In this document: piece after piece, positions 1-9,079 of the stretch
How positions within the stretch are numbered: the stretch's first letter is position 1
Layout of the letters: each line of letters starts with the position of its first letter
DNA from: Rutidosis leptorrhynchoides
Lineage: Eukaryota > Streptophyta > Magnoliopsida > Asterales > Asteraceae
DNA: 64,000 bases
Assembly: GCF_046630445.1 (NCBI RefSeq)
Contig: NC_092339.1
Location: 52,265,501 to 52,329,500, forward strand
Direction: 5' to 3'
Position numbers and translations under genes: made by a program
Notes under the pieces: generated by a model
Told to the model about the DNA's origin: nothing
The model's database searches: none
The model's input: only the letters and a program-made list of their open reading frames with translations

Positions 1-807
1 AAGCATGGACCAGTATATTCAAATCCTTTTAGAGGTATGCATATATCTATATTTACATATATTTTGTCTTTAAAGTTTTGCAAATAATTAATGCTATTAA
101 ATCTTTAGGTAGGACTTCCTGGGCAAATAATCAAGTGTTTGGAACATTTGGAGTCCAAGGATACTGAACAACCTCTTGAGCTTCTAATCTTAATGATAGA
201 TCATCGTTCACTGGTTGTTGAACTTGTTAGGAAAGGACTCTTGAATCCAATTTTAATGAAAAGCTTACTTGATGATTCATCACCAACTCAAGTCAAGGTG
301 AAGGCTCTGAAAATAGTTACAGGATTAGCCGAAATGGACAAGGTCAGTACTTGCTACTGTATTTGGTAAAGTCTCAATCTTCTTTTATATTAGTATAGGC
401 CCGCTTACACATGGTTACGCATCATGTTATAAGATAAATTAAGATAAAGTCTTAAATAAAATTCAGAACTCTGTGTTAGAGTGAAGATGTAAGAGTACAA
501 AACCCATAAATAACATTTCGAACCAAATCTTATTTTTCTATAAGGTAGTTATCACTTTTCAATAAGTAACCTTAACTAATAATTTCAAGGAATTGAATCA
601 TTGCTTGAAGGTCTTATTAAGTTTTATTATAAATGAAATTCAATATATTGCAATTCCAAGTTGTCTGGTATCGTAAATTTTGTAGAAATAGAAATAGGTA
701 TAGCCATGTTAAAAGCAATTATGATATCATCATTATTTTGTGTTAATGAACAAGCATTTGGACGCAGGAGTTTTATGAGCTAATAGATGGAGCAGATATA
801 TTACAAC
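1..807 (+). pseudogene. TIO: TIO tail fragment, copy X (truncated by the window start)
   Basis: This is a partial copy of the armadillo-type C-terminal region of the FUSED-like kinase TIO. Exons are read at 1-34 (ending ILLE before GTATGC), 109-342 (starting VGLPGQIIKCLE and ending EMDK before GTCAGT) and 768-807 (EFYELIDGADILQ). The last exon is cut by a retrotransposon insertion directly after the ACAAC target site at 803-807. The copy is nearly identical to 32763-33569, at a constant offset of 32762, introns included. Near identity in introns points to a recent segmental duplication rather than an old paralog. What lies to the left is outside the window. A functional product is unlikely, because the exon is interrupted and the rest of the insertion is then lost at 1838. 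Confidence 0.8.
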
Positions 808-1268
808 TGAAAGGACCGGTTATAGCCCAACAAGCACCAAACATATAAGCCATGAGCTCCCACATTACTCTAAAACCAATTGGTAGTAGAGAGAGACACT
901 CATGAGCTTATATGTTGATCTTGACATTTATCCTTAACCAATGTGGGATTGGGTTTGCACCCAACAATCCTCCCCTCAAACCGAAGACCACATCACCAGG
1001 TCTCCCCTTCAACGATATTCCGCACATGATCCATTCATCTTATATCGCCGGCCATTACCCGCAACTCTCAACCTGACCAAGGCCAAATCAGGGAGATCTT
1101 TTGATATAAGGCACACACAATGATCCATTATCGTTGTCTAACTGGGGCGATTAATCCACATAATTCTAGGCTAACCCGCTCTGATACCACTGAAAGGACC
1201 GGTTATAGCCCAACAAGCACCAAACATATAAGCCATGAGCTCCCACGTTACTCTAAAACCAATTGGTT
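808..1268 (-). mobile_element. TRIM-like element (copy X), second LTR truncated
   Basis: Same structure as 33570-34030. On the minus strand there is a 159-bp LTR (808-966) starting TGTTGGGTGC and ending TTTCA, a purine tract (GAGGGGAGGAT) beside it, a 224-bp noncoding internal part, a tRNA-type primer site (complement of CTCTGATACCA, about 1179-1189), and 78 bp of the second LTR (1191-1268). There is no coding capacity. The second LTR stops at CCAATTGGTT, where the Copia LTR begins. Confidence 0.7.
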
Positions 1269-1838
1269 TGTTGGGTTTTTTATTTGGTTTCCAATTATGT
1301 GGTTAGCCCAAGCCCAACAAATTAAGCCCAATTGATTGTTTGACTTGGTCAACCATCAAGGGGCATCTTTAATTTGAAGTTGTGCAGCTGTATTCACAAA
1401 AAGAGTGCAGAGAGATAGATCAAGAAATTGTGTGAAACCCCAATTCCCGTCTACAGTGACAGCAGGCCAGAAAACCTTCGATCCCCGGAGATCCGACCGT
1501 TGAATCTTCTTCATTTTTGGGCTGTGTCTTCCTGACATCAGTGCCAACATTTTCAACCGTTGAATTCGTCTCAAGTGGTCTGTAGCTCGAGTTACAGCAG
1601 GTCGAACAGTAGCAGAATTTTGGGTGATGAAATTCTTCTTTTGTCTTTAATTGTTTCATATACTTGTTGATTATTGTTGTTCAAGAGTATGATGATGTTG
1701 TATACCTCTAGTTGATCTAGAGAAGGATTATTGTATTGCTCTCTTTGTTGATGATAGTGGAACATTAAGTGGCTTACGAGTCCCGTGGTTTTTACTCTCG
1801 ATTTTGAGGGGTTTTCCACGTAAAAAGTCTCGTGTGTA
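1269..1838 (+). mobile_element. Truncated 5' LTR of Copia element E (copy X)
   Basis: The first 570 bp of the 748-bp LTR seen complete at 34031-34778. It shares with that 5' LTR a base that differs in the 3' LTR of E, so it derives from the 5' LTR. It breaks off after CTCGTGTGTA and joins TIO exon sequence through a GTA overlap. No internal Copia sequence follows. Confidence 0.8.
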
Positions 1839-2451
1839 GTTAATCTTTTGAGGTTTCCATTTGAGGCTTCTGAGAAGAGTATTGAACTTGGAGACATGGA
1901 CTCTCAAAGTAGGAAGGATATGGTTATAGAAATAAAAGCAAGCATGGACCAGTATATTCAAATCCTTTTAGAGGTATGCATATATCTATATTTACATATA
2001 TTTTGTCTTTAAAGTTTTGCAAATAATTAATGCTATTAAATCTTTAGGTAGGACTTCCTGGGCAAATAATCAAGTGTTTGGAACATTTGGAGTCCAAGGA
2101 TACTGAACAACCTCTTGAGCTTCTAATCTTAATGATAGATCATCGTTCACTGGTTGTTGTACTTGTTAGGAAAGGACTCTTGAATCCAATTTTAATGAAA
2201 AGCTTACTTGATGATTCATCACCAACTCAAGTCAAGGTGAAGGCTCTGAAAATAGTTACAGGATTAGCCGAAATGGACAAGGTCAGTACTTGCTACTGTA
2301 TTTGGTAAAGTCTCAATCTTCTTTTATATTAGTATAGGCCCGCTTACACATGGTTACGCATCATGTTATAAGATAAATTAAGATAAAGTCTTAAATAAAA
2401 TTCAGAACTCTGTGTTAGAGTGAAGATGTAAGAGTACAAAACCCATAAATA
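1836..2451 (+). pseudogene. TIO: TIO tail fragment, copy Y
   Basis: A second partial TIO copy, equal to 32659-33274 at offset 30823. It starts inside an exon (1839-1973, VNLLRFPFEASEKS to ILLE) fused directly to the broken LTR, and contains the whole next exon (2048-2281) and the start of the following intron. One substitution in the second exon turns Glu into Val compared with copies X and Z. The copy ends at 2451, where similarity stops abruptly. It has no start codon, kinase domain or downstream exons, so it is a rearrangement fragment. Confidence 0.8.
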
Positions 2452-3308
2452 TATTATACATTTATACATACATACATGAAATTGATCCAAACAGAAACAA
2501 ATTTGAGATATGTATTTTTTTAATATTAAAATAATGTACAAATACAAAAATATATTTTGATAGTAGCACTAAGCATTACACTAGCTTGGTGTAATACAAG
2601 TAACAATATTAGTATTTCACCAAATATATACAAATAATATTTTTATATATTTCTAGTAATGAGCAGTGTTACGTTACAGTTGATTGGTTCTACCGGTGAA
2701 AACACATCTGAGAGGAAATTAGAGGCGATATCATTTCAAGAAAATTGGATACCGATCAGTTTGCCTGAATCCTGGTTATCTCTTTATCTTTTTTTGACAT
2801 TTTCATAAGAAAGTTTGTTTAGGCCTAATAAAGCAACGACGATGACATAATCTTGATGATTTAGGACTTGCAGTTTGGTTGATTAGGGCCCTGTTTAGAT
2901 AAGGGTTTCAATGTATGGAAATGAATATAAAAAATTGAAAATGAATAAGAATGATACAATCTTTTATCTAGGAAAAAAAGAGAAAAGATAAACGGGTGGT
3001 TTTACCCTCGTGTGTAACGCAGACGAATGTCAGTTGCAAGGGACTGTTCAAGCAGTTATGTAAACTATTATTATTGTTAGATTATTATATTAATATATTA
3101 TTGATACATTTTATATTATATACTAGATTTGTTTTCCATTATTATTGATATCACTTTTAAATTTTAATCTTTTTCACTTGCAAACACACTCAGTAATCTG
3201 TATATGTAAATTCCCTGATATAATTGTTTAGTGTAAAAGATATGACGTACTGGTCAGACCTTGGTTTCTTGGATTTGTGTGTTCTAACATGTCTTGTTAT
3301 GACAACAG
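2452..3308 (+). other. AT-rich noncoding sequence, probably TIO intron
   Basis: I see no gene or recognisable transposon here. The sequence is AT-rich and ends in a good splice acceptor (GACAACAG at 3301-3308) in front of a TIO exon. It is probably the intron upstream of that exon, into which the copy X and Y fragments were joined. Short ORFs here look like chance. Confidence 0.5.
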
Positions 3309-3507
3309 GGATGACGGTGTTTCAACGTCAAACCAGTCCGAGCCGAGTGTTGTTACAAAGTTAGTTGCTACTGGTGCACGTGATTCTAAAGGGGTGGCAG
3401 ATGAGATATTTTGGGAACACATGGGTATTACTGTCAACATTCTTCGAATGAAAAAGTCAGACTACAATAGAGGGCAGTTACATTTGCTAGATGACTTGCT
3501 GATTAAG
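3309..3507 (+). CDS. TIO: TIO exon (copy Z), before the giant intron
   Basis: Exon flanked by acceptor ACAACAG and donor GTATGC. It encodes a stretch containing DEIFWEHMGITVNIL and ending LLDDLLIK in phase 0. The next recognisable exon (30504) continues in phase 0 with VTGCTEDASGRLVHES, as in TIO. The N-terminal half of this exon is the least conserved part; its assignment rests on phase and order. Confidence 0.65.
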
Positions 3508-3556
3508 GTATGCTACTTTTTGTTGACTACTACTGCAAAGCTAGCTGGCTACCGGA

Positions 3557-6373
3557 TTAAAACTTAAAACTACTATGTATCATACATAAATACATTTTAG
3601 ACAACTTTCGGTATAACTTTTGACTAAACTTTTTGTAGACGCGAATGTACTGTTGTGCTTGAACTCTATTTTCTAGCCTGTACAGCATCCGATTGTAGTA
3701 CAATGTGAAGATGTCAGCTTCACAGCAATTTCTCAACCAAACGGGATCTAAAACCCGTATCGAGTCTGTCTCATCTTCCTTCAATTTGTCCAAAACGATG
3801 ACTGCCTCCTCTGAGCATTCATCGTAGTACCACCAGCGAAAACGTGGGCTAAAGTTCTGCGGCATTTTCATCACAGGAACCTTTCTCATATAATTTACTG
3901 GCTTGTATTTGACAATCTTTCTTCGTTCGCCCGTTTTCTTGTTTGTTCGATAAGTGATCGTGGGAAATTGAGGGCTGAATCCCTCAAAGTTCTTTGACAA
4001 GTACGAGTGTCTTATCTTCTTGCAGACAATATTAGGAATTCCGTCATAATCCCTATATAACATTTTGAGCCTAGCCACCTGCATAAATTCAAAGTACGGT
4101 AGAGACGTGAACTCGTATCCATGTTTGATGTAATCCACTCCGTACTCCTTCTTTATTGCGTATATATTCAACTCTTTAATGTAGGCCCACGCAATTATCT
4201 TTCCTTTAGCCAAAAGATTCGCCGGTCTATTAATGTAATTCATCCATTCAGGTTCCGGCGCTGGCTTCTCACAATATTTTCTGATCCTCAACAGGATCTT
4301 CCACTCAGCTTCTAGAACTTCTATCTTTTCTTTATTTATCTTGACCGGTAAAAACCCTGGAGGCAAATCTTCGGTCTTTTCTTTTTCTTCGCATTTACGG
4401 TTTAGAAGCTCTTCATTCATTTTGAAGTAGTCTTGAAATGTAGGTAGATCTTTATCGTTATTACATTCGTACTCCGGAAAATCACCTATTGGTTCATCTT
4501 CAATAATTACTTCATCAAAATCTTTGTCGTTTTCATTACTTACGACAATTTCCACAAAATCATCACTAGAATCGTAACGATTCTCAAAAGATGAGCTAGC
4601 AGTTGCGTCAGCTGAAGTACTTGCTTGTTGCTCTTGACGCACTAGCTCGGCCTGCTCCTCAGCGCTTAGATCCGGCGGGATCTCCCCTTCTTCTAAATCA
4701 TCAAATACAACTGAGTGATTCAGACGATCCTGCTTTGCCAAAAAATCACGTAAAGAATAATCAATATTTAGAGGAATTACTGACAGTGGGTTCTCGCTTG
4801 TGCCTTTAGCAACATCCAAACCTAGCTCATCCTCGCCTTGATCGTTAAAATTACCAAAGTCTATATCCTCCTCGAGATCAACAGCCTCAATATCGAAATT
4901 ATTTTCCCACTCAAGCATCTTCGACAGTGCCTTGTTCGCTGTAGTCTCAGCCTTTACAATCAGCAAATTCTGAGCATCAAACTTAGTTTGTAACTTCTTC
5001 AATTCAACCTGCTTGGTCAGTTTGGCAATCTCAGCATCCTTTCTTCTCTCTCGTTCATCAGCTTTTTCTTTAAACTTTTCAAATTCAGAAGCCATATTGA
5101 CAACCTTCTCACTTAATATAGAAACCGCAGCATCTTGTGTAATAGCAGTCGTGGATGCAGCAGCATGACCTCCTGTATCAGTTTCAGCACGTGTTTCTTG
5201 AGTAGCAGCAGCTGAAGGTTGTCGTTGTGGTTGTGATTGCTGTGATTGTCGCTGTTCAGTAGCTGAGGACGACTCAGTCCTTTTTGCCTTCTTAATGAAT
5301 CTTATGCGCCTCTGCTTCGGCTTTGTCGTAACCGAAGGACCCTCAGATTGTTTTTGCTTTCTCAGCTCGAATTGATCAGGGTCAAAGTCATCTCCTTCAT
5401 CGTCTTCATCAACCAGTGTCTGTTCAATTGCAAAAACTGGCGGTGGCTGATTAACCTCTTGATCGTCTTCACCAACTGCGACGATATCATCTTCATTACC
5501 AGACGTACTGTTCTCATGACGACAGGCAGCACCTGGTGGACATACATAGTTTTCATTTGCGAGGTGGCCAACCAATCTCTTGAATGGTTCATCAGGACCT
5601 CTCTTTTGCTTGACTCGATTGAAAGTCAAATCGTTCAGATGATTCAGCTTAATCTCATCCTCCCAAACCTTATTCAATCCTTGCACTTGCTTTTCAATCA
5701 TCACCTGCAAGAACCTAGGAAACATTAAGTGGCTCTTCTTTTTCACGTTCACCAACATGCTTCTGAAAATTACTTCGGAGAAATTGAAGTCCGCATGAAG
5801 AACTAGTGCTGCAAACATTGAGCTGTAAGTCTCATTCAGCTCATCAAAACCGCCTACCATTGGACTCATGCATCTTAACAACACCAAAGTTAGGTATTTG
5901 TATTGATGACAGAATCGAGTTCTCTTAACAGCACCTTTCATTGAATCACCAGAGTATCCACATCTTACTAGACACCTTCGGACCTTAGTTCTATTCAGTG
6001 TGACTGGCATAGAATCATTATCTGGAAAACCTAAGTCTTCACGAACTGTCTGTGCCGAGATCTTTACAATTGTACCACCAACACTGCTTCGTATCACCTT
6101 TCTTCCTTGTTCAGTGACAATAGAAGCATTGTTCCAGAATTCTCGTTGGTGCGAGTAGTATGCCTTGCATTCTAGGGTGATTGCAGTATAAATCCTAGAC
6201 CTTTTCAAGAACTTGATAATATCAACGAAGCCTTCCTTTGCTTCAGGTCCTTCCTCGTTTAGACATGCCTCCAGATTGACATTTTCACTTGCCGTCAGCC
6301 CTGGAAGATTCTTGGACAGAATCACCTCTTCCTCATGTACGTCTTCGTTCACTGGACTACCTAGTTGAGCCAT
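3557..6373 (-). CDS. Extra ORF of element A: large coiled-coil protein of unknown function
   Basis: A 938-residue open frame after pol on the element's sense strand. Residues from about 914 on are host intron read-through, because the element ends at 3634. N-terminal conserved part (about 20-260) includes YYSHQREFW and QGLNKVWEDE. Next come an acidic stretch, a basic NLS-like patch (KPKQRRIRFIKKAKR, 351-365), a Gln/Ser/Ala-rich linker, a predicted coiled coil (about 418-490), an acidic region, and a conserved C-terminal domain (about 690-913) with WAYIKELNIYAIKKEYG and FRWWYY. I see no signal peptide or hydrophobic span, so it does not look like an envelope protein. The orthologous frame in element B is at 41342-44209. 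The N-terminal part resembles proteins annotated as plant transposon proteins. Function unknown; a nuclear role is an inference. Confidence 0.75.
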   Translation of the reverse strand: MAQLGSPVNEDVHEEEVILSKNLPGLTASENVNLEACLNEEGPEAKEGFVDIIKFLKRSRIYTAITLECKAYYSHQREFWNNASIVTEQGRKVIRSSVGGTIVKISAQTVREDLGFPDNDSMPVTLNRTKVRRCLVRCGYSGDSMKGAVKRTRFCHQYKYLTLVLLRCMSPMVGGFDELNETYSSMFAALVLHADFNFSEVIFRSMLVNVKKKSHLMFPRFLQVMIEKQVQGLNKVWEDEIKLNHLNDLTFNRVKQKRGPDEPFKRLVGHLANENYVCPPGAACRHENSTSGNEDDIVAVGEDDQEVNQPPPVFAIEQTLVDEDDEGDDFDPDQFELRKQKQSEGPSVTTKPKQRRIRFIKKAKRTESSSATEQRQSQQSQPQRQPSAAATQETRAETDTGGHAAASTTAITQDAAVSILSEKVVNMASEFEKFKEKADERERRKDAEIAKLTKQVELKKLQTKFDAQNLLIVKAETTANKALSKMLEWENNFDIEAVDLEEDIDFGNFNDQGEDELGLDVAKGTSENPLSVIPLNIDYSLRDFLAKQDRLNHSVVFDDLEEGEIPPDLSAEEQAELVRQEQQASTSADATASSSFENRYDSSDDFVEIVVSNENDKDFDEVIIEDEPIGDFPEYECNNDKDLPTFQDYFKMNEELLNRKCEEKEKTEDLPPGFLPVKINKEKIEVLEAEWKILLRIRKYCEKPAPEPEWMNYINRPANLLAKGKIIAWAYIKELNIYAIKKEYGVDYIKHGYEFTSLPYFEFMQVARLKMLYRDYDGIPNIVCKKIRHSYLSKNFEGFSPQFPTITYRTNKKTGERRKIVKYKPVNYMRKVPVMKMPQNFSPRFRWWYYDECSEEAVIVLDKLKEDETDSIRVLDPVWLRNCCEADIFTLYYNRMLYRLENRVQAQQYIRVYKKFSQKLYRKLSKMYLCMIHSSFKF
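3629..3633. repeat. Left target-site duplication of element A (CTTTT)
   Basis: CTTTT directly precedes TGTAGAC, the same seven bases that end the element A LTR at 29467. CTTTT recurs at 29947-29951 directly after the other end of A. Confidence 0.75.
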
Positions 6374-6442
6374 TTATTCTGCTATACAAACATATATAAT
6401 AATCGAAAAGCGTTAAATCGAAAAACTTAAAAAAAAATACAG

Positions 6443-6585
6443 GAAACAACAGTCGGTCGACATACAATGTAAGTCGGTCGATTTTCAAGGACAGTCGATC
6501 GACGTACAGGTAAATCGATTGACTTATAAAGTCGGCCGACATACGCTAAGTCGGTCGATTTTCAAGGGCAATCGGCCGACTGATT
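6443..6585 (-). promoter_or_regulatory. Motif array in the extra-ORF leader of element A
   Basis: About seven copies of a degenerate palindrome around TCGGTCGA or TCGGCCGA, spaced roughly 18-23 bp, between the internal TATA box and the ATG of the extra ORF at 6373. Variants include AGTCGGTCGAC, AGTCGATCGAC, AATCGATTGAC and AATCGGCCGAC. Confidence 0.7.
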
Positions 6586-6927
6586 AAACGAAGCAAAACA
6601 CAGATCTAAACATAAATTCTTCGATTTTATGGTGTTTTGACTCAATCAATGTCTAATACATGTACAGAGGAGGCCGATTAATATTATCTATTCAACAATT
6701 ATCAATTACAGGTCCTAAACACCACACATTGAATCGAAACAGAAAAGTAAACACGAAAACTTCAATAACTTTCGATTTAAAAAGAATTACCTAGATTGGT
6801 TAACGGCGCTGGAATCACAATTCAAAGATGTATACGAAAAACACGATCAAAAACTCTTCCTTGCAAAATTCGAATTTTTGGTAAATCAACACAATCGCAC
6901 GAGATAAAGAAAATCGGCCGTCTGAGG

Positions 6928-7093
6928 CCTTTTTATACTCAGCTCGACAATCGGTCAACTTTGGTGTTATGTCGGTCGACATATGTGACAATCGGTTGAC
7001 ATACTTGATAAACGGTCGACATTATAACAAACGAGTAAGTCGGTCGACTTTCTTCAACATCGACCGACTTATGTTATAAATCGGTCGACTGTC
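6928..7093 (-). promoter_or_regulatory. Putative internal promoter of element A (TATA box plus motif array)
   Basis: On the minus strand GAGTATAAAAAGG (6928-6940) is a strong TATA-like box. Directly upstream (6949-7093) are about seven TCGGTCGA-type words, for example ATGTCGGTCGACAT and AATCGGTCGACTGTC, at about 20-bp spacing. The arrangement copies that of the LTR and precedes the extra ORF. Promoter activity is inferred. Confidence 0.6.
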
Positions 7094-9079
7094 TCTTCCC
7101 TTTATAAAATAGTTTTGCGTTTTAGAAACCCCAATAATTCCTTCTATTCACTTCCACTGGCTGATTTTACACGCAAAATATTTTCATTTTGAAGACTTTA
7201 ACAGGTTTATGATTTGAGATGTGTAGTTCGTTTCTTTTTGACGTCGAGACACAATTTGTAACTTCAAGGAAATATACACATATTCACATAAGCAAACAAA
7301 TAAAATGTTTTTGTATTTTTCAAAATAAATATCAACACACTGAAAAATCTTTTTGTAGTTTTTTTAGGATTTTAAAACTTTTCACAATAACAATGCAAAT
7401 GAAGTACAATTCATGTCAGAAAGTCAATGATCAAGGTTAAGAAAGATCCAAGATTGTATGGCATAAAACATGTTATTTACAGGAAGCAGTTTCTGTAAGT
7501 CATAAACCTAAGGAAGCTAAATTATCAAAATGTATACATGTTCAATTAACATTCAGACAATAGTATGTACACAAAATTTCACAAGTAAAAACAAACAATA
7601 ACAGAGAAATGATTTTAACATGGTTTCTATCTTCATTAACCTTTTACAGACTTTCCTCTTAGACATTTTGATGATCAAGTTAATTAATTACATTAACATA
7701 TTGCTATGTTAGATTCAATCACAGACTCGGTCATCAATGTGAGATCGCACGATTTTTTAGGTAGTCAATTGAGCACAAGTCTATTGACGCTTTCCGTTAC
7801 CACAAACACATACGTTAGATCCAATTGAACAGGAAGATTCTCATAGTAATTTTGGAATATCCCTGTCAGCCATTAGCTTCTATCTTAAAGTATACTTTTC
7901 AATTCATATGATTCTGATGGATCTCATAGTATATTCATTATTCTATCAATCATGCAATCAACCAACTGCTATCAATCTCATTCCTTCTTTATTATTAAAG
8001 TTATTGGAGGAAACGGAATGAAAGACGTAGCTTTCTTAATAAGTGAGTATTCAGAATATCTCTCTGAAAACATCTTTCGCTGTCTAGGCCTTAATGGGTA
8101 CAGTCCCATATCACAGACAATGATAATAAGTCCAATAGAATGGTTTTGTTGAAGTATGAATGATTTAAGTTCTTCTTGGTAATCTTCACACTCATTTGTA
8201 TTCTTGCAAAGACTTCTCTTCTCGATTTCATCATTATCTTGACCTTTATATTTTCGTCTTCCATGATTTCACTTCTGTTTTGATGATATAATAACTTGAT
8301 ATGCAATGTGCCATTTATTATTATTATTTTTTTTTTTAACAACACATTGCAGTCTTGACTTTGATTTAGTTCTCAAATTGACTTCCTTGCGATGAAGATC
8401 TCTTTTCTTCATTTGTGTATCAATTAACTTAAATCATTCATTCATGGACTGTCTGTAATATAGAACCACACTTTTCAACCCGTTCACAGGAAAGACACTC
8501 TTATTGAGATAAACTTACTATTTTGGAGTTTAGGTACGATTCAAGAATTAAAGTTTGATAGAAGTCGGTATGCATAGTCAATTAGAACATTTTCAACGCT
8601 TATTGATCGCTTGAATATCCCAATTAGTCGTGAGACTCAATGGTGCAGCAATTTGGAATTTGCTTGGGGATATTCTACATCATGTGTTTCTAGATTATAC
8701 GTCATGATAGGGGATACCCTCACCTTTTGTTGATTTCCTCAACAATTTTCTTTAAAGTATGCACCTGTGGTAATTAAGTGACTACCCTCAACCGCTGTAA
8801 ACCTTTCCATGAGTTCCTTATCAAGATATTTACATGATTGTGATTATGATCATCTCATTCTATGATTAAGTCCGTATCCCATTTTTATATAGATCAAACT
8901 CGTTTTTTTTTATTTTCTGAATATCTGATGTTGATGTTGCATTCATTACTCCCCCTAAAATACTAAAAATCTAAAATCTTTTTGGTTTTTAGATTTTAAA
9001 CACACAGAAACAATCAGAAAGAAAAGAAATATAACCACACAGTATATACAGCTATGCAAGCAGAACACATAAAATGAAG

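Larger units (their letters stand above)
6374..9079 (-). other. Noncoding spacer between pol and the extra ORF of element A
   Basis: 2.7 kb without a credible gene. It holds the internal promoter (about 6928-7093) and motif arrays. Three blocks are shared with the same interval of element B: 7741-7755 (GAGATCGCACGATTT), 8105-8120 (CCCATATCACAGACAA) and 8778-8806 (29 identical bases). A purine tract lies at about 8949-8957 (AGGGGGAGT on the minus strand). The rest is AT-rich. Confidence 0.65.

Noticed and set aside
3277-3567. Independent small gene of 96 codons
   Set aside because: Acceptor, donor, phase and order show it is a TIO exon with intron read-through at both ends.
5348-5728. Plus-strand ORF of 126 codons
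   Set aside because: It lies opposite the large extra ORF of element A and has no family features; it is an antisense shadow.
3557-6373. Envelope-like protein as often proposed for SIRE elements
   Set aside because: I see no signal peptide or hydrophobic membrane span; the basic patch and coiled coil fit a soluble protein better.
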